Shown: positions 26,570-34,909 of the stretch, in pieces
Numbering within the stretch: position 1 is the stretch's first letter
How the letters are laid out: every line of letters begins with the position of its first letter
Assembly (NCBI RefSeq): GCF_012927205.1
Contig: NZ_JABBGC010000003.1
Coordinates: 1,116,001 to 1,180,000, forward strand
Length of the DNA stretch: 64,000 bases
Direction: 5' to 3'
Source of the DNA: Chitinophaga fulva
GTDB lineage: Bacteria; Bacteroidota; Bacteroidia; Chitinophagales; Chitinophagaceae
The notes under the pieces: generated by a model
Databases searched by the model: none
Seen by the model: the letters and a program-made list of their open reading frames with translations, nothing else
What the model was told of the DNA's origin: nothing
Position numbers and translations under genes: made by a program

Positions 26570-27419
26570 AGATATGTTCCAGGCATTTACGGGTGAAATA
26601 CATAATGTAGGCTTCGTCGAGATTGGAAACGCCGAGGCGGTTGTGCCCCATGTGCAGGAAACTGCCTGCCACAGCTGCCAGTTGACTTTCGCGGAAGCCC
26701 AGCTGCCGGTATTGCGTAAAGACATCAAGGTTGCCGTCCGCAAATATTTGTAGTGCCGAAGGGGCATTTCCCTGTGCAATTTCCTGCCAGAGATTTACTG
26801 CAGCATGTGTCAGGGCCGGGGCATAGACCAGGTACTTTTCCTGCATCCGTTGCAGGTAATAGTCTTCCTGCTGCTGCCGGTCTTGTTCCGGGAGAAACAG
26901 CCGTGGCAGCCATCCCTGTATAAAACGGTGACATATATCCAGCGTGAGCGCGGGTGTTAGCTGCAATGCCTGCAACAGCGCCAGGTTCATCCGGATGGCC
27001 TGCGTCAGGGCGGCAGCAGGATTGATCTCCTGCAACACATAGACAGATGAAAGATGAAATTGTTGTTCTGCCAGCGACATCGTATGTACGTTACCGTAGC
27101 GGTCGATCTCCGGCACATAGGGTATATACTGCCATGAATCATTCGGCTGTAGCTGCTGCAACGGATAAGTGGCATCCTGCCGATGGGTAGGATATGTGGC
27201 AAAATAAATCCGCGCAATATCTTCCAACAGCCGCTTTACTTCAGCCTGCCAACCATTTTCTACGTATAACCGCAGCCGTATATGCGGTCCTCCTTCCCAA
27301 TAACGGATAAAGAAATAAGGGCAGCCCGCCTGCTGCACCACTGGCCTGATCAGCAGTTGCAGCAGCTGATCATGATCTCCGGCATGAAAGAAATGTACGG
27401 ACAACCAGGTACTTTGCAT
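26556..27419 (-). CDS. LanB C-terminal (elimination) domain protein, split dehydratase small subunit
   Basis: A 287-residue cytoplasmic protein matching the C-terminal SpaB/thiopeptide-type domain of class I dehydratases. It opens WLSVHFFHAGDHDQLLQLLIRPVVQQAGCPYFFIRYWEGGPHIRLRLYV, the hallmark FIRYW...HIRLR motif. It includes PEIDRYGN, typical of the region that binds the glutamylated peptide. It should eliminate glutamate from glutamyl-Ser/Thr to give dehydroalanine or dehydrobutyrine. In most class I systems this domain is fused to the N-terminal domain; here it is a separate gene, 3 nt after it, as in other split LanB systems and in the pinensin cluster as I recall it. Confidence 0.9.
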   Translation of the reverse strand: MQSTWLSVHFFHAGDHDQLLQLLIRPVVQQAGCPYFFIRYWEGGPHIRLRLYVENGWQAEVKRLLEDIARIYFATYPTHRQDATYPLQQLQPNDSWQYIPYVPEIDRYGNVHTMSLAEQQFHLSSVYVLQEINPAAALTQAIRMNLALLQALQLTPALTLDICHRFIQGWLPRLFLPEQDRQQQEDYYLQRMQEKYLVYAPALTHAAVNLWQEIAQGNAPSALQIFADGNLDVFTQYRQLGFRESQLAAVAGSFLHMGHNRLGVSNLDEAYIMYFTRKCLEHIYGIP

Positions 27420-27422
27420 AAG

Positions 27423-29957
27423 TTAGTATTTATACCAATGAAGCATGTGCTCTGTTACCGTACCATTTTGGGAGGCATCCGGAAGCACCTCTTCCAGGTA
27501 GAGATATTCGCCCACCCGCGAGAGCATCTTCCTAAAAACGGATACCAGCAATGGTTGTGCGAAACTGATATATTGTGGTTTATAATCATCCCGATGGAGC
27601 TGGCCTTTCGCGGCGGTAGCCGGTATATACGGTGATTTCAGAAAAACAAACACCTGCTGCGGCAGTTGTTGCGCTACCAGCCAGCGCTGCAAACGGAGAA
27701 AATAATCCGCCTCCGTTTCTGTATTGGCCGGGGTCGGAATGGCGGCAGTGCTGATCAACCAGCCCTTTCTTCTTAATACCAACCGGTCTTCAAAGACGAT
27801 GCGCGGCATCAGCTGCACTGGGCCTGCTGCGCCGGACAAGGATGCATATTCACGATCTACCGCTGTGATAAAACTCCGGAGCGGCACTCTCTGCTCGGGA
27901 TTAAAATGCGCCAGCAGCCGGTAAAAATGCGACCGGTTGTAAAATGACTCCAGGCACAGGTCGAATGCGTAGACCGGTTTACCCGTGGCTGTATGCTTCA
28001 ATCCTAACCGTTCAGTTGCAGGGTCATAGTGCACCATGATATCCTTCAGGGATACACGTTTTTCTGCGGGATAATTATTGCTGCCACCGGGTATGGTGAT
28101 TTCATCGTCCAGCAGCGGCGGATGTATATTGGCATTAAAAACGGAACCATCGTTCAGCTCCATCATCATATGCCCGGGATGTAACGCCGTATTCCATGCG
28201 CTAAAATCCCGGGTGATGGCGGGATCGAAGAGATGCAAAAACCGGCCCGCCACTTTGCCCATACCAGGTAATAAAGCATTTACTACGCCCATCAACGGCC
28301 TGGTGCCATCCGGATGAAAAAGCTGTACGAACATGCCCCTGGCCACCGGAGCAGATGCATCCGCAGACTGGCCAACGATATCTACCTGTTCATTACCCAC
28401 AGAGAGCTGTATCGTTTCCGATATATCCATTACCGTTACCCTGGCTGTATCCGGTTGTTGTTTTTTTACCTGGAGATAATAAGCCTGATAAAAATCTGTC
28501 ACCGGAATTTGTTGTGCCACATCATATTGTCGTAAGAAAAAATCACGCATACGGTTTCTCTCTTCCTGCAACAGGTCGAAAGGCGTCAGTAACGCACATA
28601 GCCGTTCCGCCTTTGCTGCCAGCGTTTCCACCTCAGCGGGCAAAACAGTTATCTGCTTTGTGCTGGCGTCTTCATAAAAAATATCGGACGACTGAAAAGT
28701 TCTTGGCGCAAAGTGATTGACCTCAAAAGCAGTAGCAGGCGACCGCGCAGTAGCCATATCCGGTAGCGCCGCTTCGTCCTTCAACCGGTCCAGCACCGTA
28801 TTAAGCAACGCAGCAGATGTATCCAGCAGCTGAGCGCGGTCAGCCGCATTAGCAGCAGTGTAGGCATGGCGATTAACTTGCAGTGATTGCAGCAGTCCCC
28901 GCAACGCGTCGATAGACGCATGTTGTTGCGGACTATGGGAAAGAAAACTGATCAACGTATGGTCCCACGCCGGGTCAATACCAGCGCAACCGATGCCCAG
29001 TTCCAGCAGTCCGCTGGCCGACAGTTTCAACAGAAACATTTTGATCTGTTCCCGCGCAGTACCCGGCATCTCCGCGGCGAGGGCATCAATGAGGGAAGCG
29101 AGCCGGCATGGTTCCTTCAGCCGGTGAAACAACCACAAGGCCACACTGCGGGCAGGCAGACTTTGAAACGCCTCCACGTTGAAATAGTTCACCAGGAAAT
29201 GCAGGTGTGTTTCATCCGTCGTGGTAGTGTCATTCAGTTTCACTTCCATGATCTCATTCAGCACCGGATGATGCACCAGCAAACTGCGGAGGTAAGTGAA
29301 CAAACTGTTATTAAGTCGGATGTTGCTGATAACAGCAGGCGGCTGGTTGGCAGGTGGCTCCTGCCATGTGCTGATGCCGGTATAGGTAAATGTGCTGAAG
29401 GGAGATGTTTTAGCCGCTATCCGGGTGATATAACGGAGCAGGCTATACTCATTTTTCAGCTCCCTTGCCCTGAAGGCCGATGGGTCGGCAGCAGCGAAAT
29501 TGTTCAGCTGCGCATACAGCACGGGACTGGAAAGCAAAATCCCTTTTCGTAGTGCTTCCTCACGGGACCATGCCTGTAGTTGTTGCCGATGTTGCTGTAG
29601 CTGCCCATTGTAACAGACCTGCCAGGCTTCATGATCTTGTTGCTGCTGTTGCAGTAACCGGCGGTAGTCCTGCATAGGCACCTGTAAGTCCGCCGGCATT
29701 TCCTCCGGTGGTTTGCGGCCATTGTAGACCGCACGTTTCCATCGTAACAGCAGTTGCCGTGTATTGTCATCCGTAGCAGCCTGTATCGCCGTGTACAGCA
29801 GGTCACAAAGCTGTTCCTGGTGCTGCCGGAAATCCTGCTCCAATTTTGTTACAGCAGCCAGGCGTGCATCCATCTCCGTTATCTCCAGTACTTTTAACGA
29901 GGTGAACTTCATCGCAGCATAACGCACCAGCGCGTAAGGAAAAACTTTCAGTGTCAT
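27423..29957 (-). CDS. LanB N-terminal (glutamylation) domain protein, split dehydratase large subunit
   Basis: An 844-residue cytoplasmic protein matching the lantibiotic dehydratase N-terminal domain, which transfers Glu from glutamyl-tRNA to core Ser/Thr. Diagnostic segments are VFPYALVRYAAM at the start, RELKNEYSLLRYITRIAAKTSPFSTFTYTGIS near residue 165, NNYPAEKRVSLKDI, and the end, KPQYISFAQPLLVSVFRKMLSRVGEYLYLEEVLPD...HWYKY. It lacks the C-terminal elimination domain, which is the next gene 3 nt away. It begins 7 nt after lanT. Substrate leader recognition is normally through an RRE fold within this domain; I could not identify that fold by eye. Confidence 0.92.
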   Translation of the reverse strand: MTLKVFPYALVRYAAMKFTSLKVLEITEMDARLAAVTKLEQDFRQHQEQLCDLLYTAIQAATDDNTRQLLLRWKRAVYNGRKPPEEMPADLQVPMQDYRRLLQQQQQDHEAWQVCYNGQLQQHRQQLQAWSREEALRKGILLSSPVLYAQLNNFAAADPSAFRARELKNEYSLLRYITRIAAKTSPFSTFTYTGISTWQEPPANQPPAVISNIRLNNSLFTYLRSLLVHHPVLNEIMEVKLNDTTTTDETHLHFLVNYFNVEAFQSLPARSVALWLFHRLKEPCRLASLIDALAAEMPGTAREQIKMFLLKLSASGLLELGIGCAGIDPAWDHTLISFLSHSPQQHASIDALRGLLQSLQVNRHAYTAANAADRAQLLDTSAALLNTVLDRLKDEAALPDMATARSPATAFEVNHFAPRTFQSSDIFYEDASTKQITVLPAEVETLAAKAERLCALLTPFDLLQEERNRMRDFFLRQYDVAQQIPVTDFYQAYYLQVKKQQPDTARVTVMDISETIQLSVGNEQVDIVGQSADASAPVARGMFVQLFHPDGTRPLMGVVNALLPGMGKVAGRFLHLFDPAITRDFSAWNTALHPGHMMMELNDGSVFNANIHPPLLDDEITIPGGSNNYPAEKRVSLKDIMVHYDPATERLGLKHTATGKPVYAFDLCLESFYNRSHFYRLLAHFNPEQRVPLRSFITAVDREYASLSGAAGPVQLMPRIVFEDRLVLRRKGWLISTAAIPTPANTETEADYFLRLQRWLVAQQLPQQVFVFLKSPYIPATAAKGQLHRDDYKPQYISFAQPLLVSVFRKMLSRVGEYLYLEEVLPDASQNGTVTEHMLHWYKY

Positions 29958-29964
29958 GTAGTAT

Positions 29965-32175
29965 TTATTTTCCCAGCTCCAGCTGGTTTTTTACCAATTG
30001 ATAGTAGGCCCCGCCGCTGGTTGACAGTCTTGCATGGGTACCGCTTTCCACGATGGCGCCTTTATCCATCACCAGTATCTGATCGGCATGTTTAACAGTA
30101 CTCAGTCGGTGTGCCACCACCACAACGGTCTTCCCGGCGAAGAACTGTTCCAGGTTACGGAGGATAGCGCGCTCATTATGGGCATCAAGGGAATTGGTGG
30201 CTTCGTCCAGGAGTACGATGGAAGGATTGCGGTAGATCAGCCGTGCCAGCAGAAGGCGTTGTGTCTGTCCTTCGCTGAGGCCGTAGCCGTCTTTCCCGAT
30301 CCGTGTTTCGTAGCCGAAAGGCAGCGTGGCGAAGAAATCGTGTATGCAGGCCATGCGGCATGCTTCGTATAGCCGTTCATAGTCTTTTTCCGTGTCGCCG
30401 GCGAACACGTTGCCGGCAATCGTATCGCGGAACACATAGCCGTCCTGCATCACCACGCCGCAATGCCTGCGCCAGGAGCGGGCGGAGAGGTCCTGCAAGG
30501 ATTCATCTCCCAATAGTATTGTTCCTTCCTGTGGCGGGTAGAATTTCAGCAGCAGTTTCAGCAGCGTGGTTTTGCCGCTGCCGCTCATACCCACAATGGC
30601 AGTCACTTTACCGGCGGGGATCAACAGACTGATGTTACGCAATACCCATGGAGAATGCCGGTGGCCGTAGCGGAAAGAGACATGATGTAAGCGTATATCC
30701 TTTCCTGTTATCTCACCGGGTGGGAGCTGTTTTAACTGAGGCGTATCTTCCTCTGCCTCCTGGTGCACTTCCGCCATCCGCCGGAGGCTGAAGCGGGTGT
30801 TCTGCATGGCCCGGATAAAATCCGTGAGCTGCGATACGGGAGCACTCAACTGACCACAGGTGTACGTTACCGCCAGCATGGCGCCCAGCGTCAGTTGACC
30901 GTTGACCACCAGCACGGCAGCGAAACAGGTCACCAGTACGTTGCGCGTTTCGTTGATGAACAGCGACACGCCCTGCACCAGCTGGTCCAGCCGCAGGCTT
31001 TCCAGCTTTACTGAGATGGCCTGTTCCTGGATACCTTCCCACTGCCCTGTTTTTTTGGCCTCGCTGCCGGTGAGTTTTATTTCCTGCATGGCGCCAAACA
31101 TCTCCAGCAACATATCCTGATTGGCCGCCAATATGCCGAAGCGCTTCTGGTCCAGCCGGCCGCGCCGTTCGCGAAAGGCATGGTTCCATAATATGCTTGC
31201 CGCGCCACCCAGCATAAACAAGGCAAACACCTGCCAGTGGTAATAGAGCAACATGCCTCCCAGCACCAGTATCGTCACCACAGACAGTGCAAAGCCCACC
31301 AGTGAGACCGTCAGAAAATCTTCTACCCGCTGGTTGTCTGTCACCCGTTGCATGTTATCTCCAGCCTGACGGTTATCGAAAAAAGAAAGCGGCAAACGCA
31401 GGAGCTTATGCAGGAAGTCTTTCAGCATGGCGGTGCTCACGCGGGCGCCTATCCGCAGCAGCAGCCGCGCGCGGACAAACTCCGCCAACATACGGCCCAG
31501 GAACAACGCCAGCTGGCCTGCACAGATCAGCAGTATCAAGGATATCTGGTGGTTACGGATGCCGCGGTCCACGATTGCCTGTGTAAGCAGTGGCGTGAGC
31601 AGCGCGAAACCGCTGGCCAGCAGTAATGTGAACAGTACCGGTGATAAACTTTTACGATGTGATCGCAGATAGGGCCAGAGGGAGCGTAACGACGCTTTTG
31701 TTTCTTCCACTGGCGGCGCTGCGTAAAATGCCGGCGTAGGTTCCAGGAAAAGGGCGCGGCCATAGCCGGAGTTTGCATCTAATTGCCATGCCTCCATGAA
31801 TTCCGGCAGAGAGTACCGGCTTTGCCGCCCCAGTGCCGGGTCTGCAATATATACAGCCGTTTCCGTGATACGGTACAGCACTACAAAATGTTCCCTCTTC
31901 CAGTGCAACACACAGGGCAGCGGTGCTTTTTTTGCCAACACCGTAAAGGGCAGTTCCGCCGGTAATGTTTTAAATCCCAGCTGCTCCGCCGCAGCCATCA
32001 TGTCCGCAAAGGTGACGCCCTGCCGGGATATGCGGCAGGCGTTGCGGAGGTACTGCAACGGATATACGCGGCCATGATAGGCTGCTATCATCTTCAGACA
32101 GGTAGGGCCACAGTCCATGGCATCCGACTGCCGGTAGAAAGGGAAAACATCTCTTTTAAACACTTTTTGAAACAT
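29965..32175 (-). CDS. C39-peptidase ABC transporter (LanT-type) for the lanthipeptide
   Basis: 736 residues from the ATG at 32175. A cytoplasmic C39 bacteriocin-processing peptidase (residues 1-130) has catalytic Cys22 (MDCGPTCL), His96 (REHFVVLY) and Asp112 (IADPALG). It should cut the precursor leader at the double-Gly site. An ABC membrane domain (~165-460) follows. The nucleotide-binding domain has Walker A GMSGSGKTT (529-537), signature LSEGQ (633-637) and Walker B IVLLDEAT. The frame is open upstream but that stretch translates the operator, and the start at 32175 lies 5 nt after a -7 box, so I reject a longer start. First gene of the biosynthetic operon. Confidence 0.93.
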   Translation of the reverse strand: MFQKVFKRDVFPFYRQSDAMDCGPTCLKMIAAYHGRVYPLQYLRNACRISRQGVTFADMMAAAEQLGFKTLPAELPFTVLAKKAPLPCVLHWKREHFVVLYRITETAVYIADPALGRQSRYSLPEFMEAWQLDANSGYGRALFLEPTPAFYAAPPVEETKASLRSLWPYLRSHRKSLSPVLFTLLLASGFALLTPLLTQAIVDRGIRNHQISLILLICAGQLALFLGRMLAEFVRARLLLRIGARVSTAMLKDFLHKLLRLPLSFFDNRQAGDNMQRVTDNQRVEDFLTVSLVGFALSVVTILVLGGMLLYYHWQVFALFMLGGAASILWNHAFRERRGRLDQKRFGILAANQDMLLEMFGAMQEIKLTGSEAKKTGQWEGIQEQAISVKLESLRLDQLVQGVSLFINETRNVLVTCFAAVLVVNGQLTLGAMLAVTYTCGQLSAPVSQLTDFIRAMQNTRFSLRRMAEVHQEAEEDTPQLKQLPPGEITGKDIRLHHVSFRYGHRHSPWVLRNISLLIPAGKVTAIVGMSGSGKTTLLKLLLKFYPPQEGTILLGDESLQDLSARSWRRHCGVVMQDGYVFRDTIAGNVFAGDTEKDYERLYEACRMACIHDFFATLPFGYETRIGKDGYGLSEGQTQRLLLARLIYRNPSIVLLDEATNSLDAHNERAILRNLEQFFAGKTVVVVAHRLSTVKHADQILVMDKGAIVESGTHARLSTSGGAYYQLVKNQLELGK

Positions 32176-32183
32176 TGTTGCAA
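32167..32183. promoter_or_regulatory. operator of the lanthipeptide regulon (copy 2, over the lanT start codon)
   Basis: TTGAAACATTGTTGCAA on the plus strand is the exact reverse complement of the copy at 32203-32219. It covers the last bases of the lanT -7 box and the lanT start codon, so a bound protein should block transcription start. The palindrome has only one mismatched pair. Confidence 0.8.
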
Positions 32184-32188
32184 ATTTA
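32181..32188 (-). promoter_or_regulatory. -7 box of the lanT-lanB-lanC operon
   Basis: On the minus strand TAAATTTG matches TAnnTTTG exactly and ends 5 nt before the lanT ATG. The mRNA should be leaderless or nearly so. The -33 region is covered by the operator at 32203-32219. Confidence 0.75.
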
Positions 32189-32202
32189 AAGATATACAAT
32201 AA

Positions 32203-32219
32203 TTGCAACAATGTTTCAA
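32203..32219. promoter_or_regulatory. operator of the lanthipeptide regulon (copy 3, over the lanT -33 region)
   Basis: TTGCAACAATGTTTCAA, palindromic with one mismatched pair. Its centre is 36 nt upstream of the centre of copy 2. The two copies face each other as a 17-bp inverted repeat, with flanking A/T extending the identity to 19 bp. It matches the copy at 18315-18331 in 16 of 17 bases. Confidence 0.8.
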
Positions 32220-32231
32220 AACCAGACAAAT

Positions 32232-32262
32232 AAAAAAAAGCCGGTTGTAGATTACAACCGGC
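32232..32262 (-). terminator. rho-independent terminator after the TIG-domain lipoprotein gene
   Basis: On the minus strand a 9-bp perfect stem (GCCGGTTGT/ACAACCGGC) with a 5-nt loop is followed by eight T. It separates the receptor/lipoprotein operon upstream from the lanT operon, so lanT needs its own promoter. Confidence 0.9.
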
Positions 32263-32299
32263 GCTTTCCAATAAAAGATAGGGTTTTCGCGATAAAAAA

Positions 32300-34009
32300 T
32301 TATTTTTTCGGGTATAGTTTGTAAAACGTCACCCCATTGTAGTAGTCACCTTTATACTGATAGTAGTAAATGGCACCTTGCCTGTCCACACCGGCAAACC
32401 GCAGGGAGCTGTTGAAGTTCACATATTTGGACTTTCCCGTTTCCTGGTTCTGGTCAGGGGGGAAAGTCCCCACTCCTGCTTCCATGCCCGCATAACAGTA
32501 TATTGATTTTTCCGCCAGGTTAACAGAAACCAGGGAAGTATTAAACTGAGTCAACACATTGTTATCAGGCAACAGCATAAAGTTACCGTTGTTGATTTCA
32601 CCAATACCAAAGAAAATTTCCTTTTCGGAATATCTTGTAGCCTGTGCGGTATCATAGGATTTGAAAAGGTAGTTCATCCATTGTGCTGTAGAGGTGCCCA
32701 CCAGCTCTTGTTGCTGCAGGTCGAGCAATCCAACACTGCTACTAAAATCCGCTTTATCGCAGAACAGCGCACTTGCACCATCCGTAGAAGGGAAATAACA
32801 CGTGGTCAGGAAGGCACTGTATCCGGGAGCGCCGGGAGCGCCGCCTTCCTGCTGGGAAGCAACAGACCGCACCTCTAATGATGCACTCAACGTACAAAGA
32901 TTATTAATTACGTCGGAATAATATCCGATCATATCATAATTGTTATTGAGGATGTAATTCTCATACCACAGGTTGTTAGTAGTTACCGGAGGTTCAGGTA
33001 TTTCGGGCCTGTAAACGTTAATAAAAAACAACTGTCCCGAAGGAGTGGTTTTGATATGTCCTGCTACCAGTTTCAGCGACGAAACATTCCCCTGAAACTT
33101 GGAGATAAGCTCCTTCTGGCTTCCCCTCTTCTTTACCAGTGTTCGGTTGAGGGTGGAAATAGCGCCGGAAGCAATATCCATTTTAACAAAGCGGCAGATA
33201 AAGTTATCAGTAGTATCAGGCGTATCTTCCTTTACAGCCGCGGAAAAGTAGAGCGTCTCCTCATCAAAGGATACCGCAGAGGAACTTATTTGTGTTATTT
33301 CAAATGATTCACTCCCTGCTGTCAGTTTCTGTTTATTTTTTAATATCGTTGTCACAACTCCGTCCGCTAATTTGTACAGACCATCCTTGTTATTGAAATA
33401 AACATGACCTGCCCCACTAACACTCGGATCATTTACCATGGAGTTATAAAACGGACGGTACCCACTCAAATCTGCCGGCAAATAGCTTCCTACCTTATCT
33501 ACCCACAAAGTGGTATCAGTTCTGCTAAGCCCCTGCGCCAGCTGGCGGATAGACACCACAGGCCCTTCATAGGTGAAACCATTAGCGGAAACGGTAACCG
33601 GGATCCTGGTACCAAGGCCCATCTCCTTTGTTACCACAAACCGCACCATATCCAGTTTTTTTGTGACGGAGTCCGTCCTGTCCCAGGGAGTTCTGATCAT
33701 CCAGGGTGCAGTACCTGTTTCCACGGGCACTATCTCTACATTACCCACACGGATAACGGAACCCGGTTTCCCGGGAAAAAAATTGCCCAGTAACATCACC
33801 GTATCACCTGTCACCATATTCAATGGATAGGTATACTTGTTAGTATTCCGCCATTGAAGAGAAACCTCACTTGTTACCAACCAGGGACGTTCTTCCACGG
33901 TTGTAATATTCTGATCTACCTTTCTGCACGCTGTGGATATCAACAGCAAACAGAAGATCATGATACTCCAATACGAGTATTTATTATTTATATGAAAAAG
34001 GTTCAACAT
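32300..34009 (-). CDS. lipoprotein with IPT/TIG-like domain, partner of the STN-type receptor
   Basis: A 569-residue lipoprotein with signal sequence ending Ile-Ser-Thr-Ala-Cys (Cys28). After the anchor an IPT/TIG-like immunoglobulin domain is suggested by YPLNMVTGDTVMLLGNFFPGKPGSVIRVGNVEIVPVE. The rest (~residues 190-569) has repeated strands of the kind GAGHVYFNNKDGLYKLADG and FAGVDRQGAIYYYQYKGD, suggestive of a beta-propeller. I do not recognise a named family for the whole protein. It occupies the place that a SusD protein would have behind a SusC receptor, 33 nt after a DUF4397-like lipoprotein gene, and may be a surface-bound ligand-binding subunit. Confidence 0.75.
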   Translation of the reverse strand: MLNLFHINNKYSYWSIMIFCLLLISTACRKVDQNITTVEERPWLVTSEVSLQWRNTNKYTYPLNMVTGDTVMLLGNFFPGKPGSVIRVGNVEIVPVETGTAPWMIRTPWDRTDSVTKKLDMVRFVVTKEMGLGTRIPVTVSANGFTYEGPVVSIRQLAQGLSRTDTTLWVDKVGSYLPADLSGYRPFYNSMVNDPSVSGAGHVYFNNKDGLYKLADGVVTTILKNKQKLTAGSESFEITQISSSAVSFDEETLYFSAAVKEDTPDTTDNFICRFVKMDIASGAISTLNRTLVKKRGSQKELISKFQGNVSSLKLVAGHIKTTPSGQLFFINVYRPEIPEPPVTTNNLWYENYILNNNYDMIGYYSDVINNLCTLSASLEVRSVASQQEGGAPGAPGYSAFLTTCYFPSTDGASALFCDKADFSSSVGLLDLQQQELVGTSTAQWMNYLFKSYDTAQATRYSEKEIFFGIGEINNGNFMLLPDNNVLTQFNTSLVSVNLAEKSIYCYAGMEAGVGTFPPDQNQETGKSKYVNFNSSLRFAGVDRQGAIYYYQYKGDYYNGVTFYKLYPKK

Positions 34010-34042
34010 CGTTCATTCGTTTTATGCTGTTAACACAGTTCA

Positions 34043-34879
34043 TTAATAGTTTTTAATGGCAGTTGCCTTTAACGTAGCTGGCATACTTACTTGCTGTTTT
34101 GTAACAGGATCAATATAGGTATGAGCATTGGCGTATCCACGCAGCAGGACCGTATAGGAATGCCCTGCCTCCATATACAGCGTGGTGGCTGCAACAGGAT
34201 TTTCCTTATCGGTAGCCTGGTAGAACTTAATACGCATGGTATCCAGCGGCTTAGCCGCAAAGGACTTAAAGTCCTGTATATCTCCATATTTTGTTTCAGC
34301 AGCATATTCCGTTGGCACGCTGCCGTTAATCGTAAAAAAGACAGGAGCGCCATCAGGGCAGAAGTTCATCATCCGCAACCGTACCTTGTTGTCTTCCCAT
34401 TGCAGGTGGTCCGGTACAGCCCAGGTGGAGAACACCCCATCTTTATCGGCGTAGAAAACCGTTACCGGCTGTCCATTAGCAGTAGTTACCTCGCTATTGA
34501 TCAATGTGCGGTGACTGCTATCTGTCAGCAACAACGTATGTTTGCCAGCCGCCATACGCATATACACCTGCCACTGGACCAGCTGTTTATTGTTATAGGA
34601 CAATGGCTGAGGGTACTGATACGGATTCTCTTCCGAGAAAAAAGGATGTTTATATATGGCGTCGACAGGCACATAATTAGTGTCCTTACTGTCAACGAGC
34701 ACAAAAATTCTATTGCCGCCTATTGGTGATTTCGTCTCATCCCGCAGTTTTTCCGAGGCGTTGTAAAAACTGATCTTCCCATCTTCCATCTCCGGTACGG
34801 TCACCTCTTTGCTACATGCCGCCACTATCATACATCCCACTATAGCTGTCAGCCAGGTGCTTTTGTTTATCGTTTTCAT
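34043..34879 (-). CDS. DUF4397-like lipoprotein
   Basis: A 278-residue lipoprotein with lipobox Val-Ala-Ala-Cys (Cys22). It contains two beta-rich units of the DUF4397 kind, the second being VRLRMMNFCPDGAPVFFTINGSVPTEYAAETKYGDIQDFKSFAAKPLDTMRIKFYQATD followed by MEAGHSYTVLLRGYAN. Such domains are found in exported surface proteins of Bacteroidota and are of unknown function. It lies 30 nt after the TonB receptor gene and 33 nt before the TIG-domain lipoprotein gene, so the three are co-transcribed. It may bind ligand or stabilise the receptor complex. Confidence 0.8.
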   Translation of the reverse strand: MKTINKSTWLTAIVGCMIVAACSKEVTVPEMEDGKISFYNASEKLRDETKSPIGGNRIFVLVDSKDTNYVPVDAIYKHPFFSEENPYQYPQPLSYNNKQLVQWQVYMRMAAGKHTLLLTDSSHRTLINSEVTTANGQPVTVFYADKDGVFSTWAVPDHLQWEDNKVRLRMMNFCPDGAPVFFTINGSVPTEYAAETKYGDIQDFKSFAAKPLDTMRIKFYQATDKENPVAATTLYMEAGHSYTVLLRGYANAHTYIDPVTKQQVSMPATLKATAIKNY

Positions 34880-34909
34880 GAAATCTCTTTTATCGGTAAA
34901 AACCTGTTA

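Noticed and set aside
26570..26779. 70-residue N-terminal extension of the cyclase
   Set aside because: It lies wholly inside the LanB C-terminal gene in another frame; the natural starts are 26569 or 26551.
32176..32271. N-terminal extension of the LanT protein by 32 residues
   Set aside because: The extra frame translates the operators and the -7 box; the C39 domain starts naturally at the ATG at 32175.
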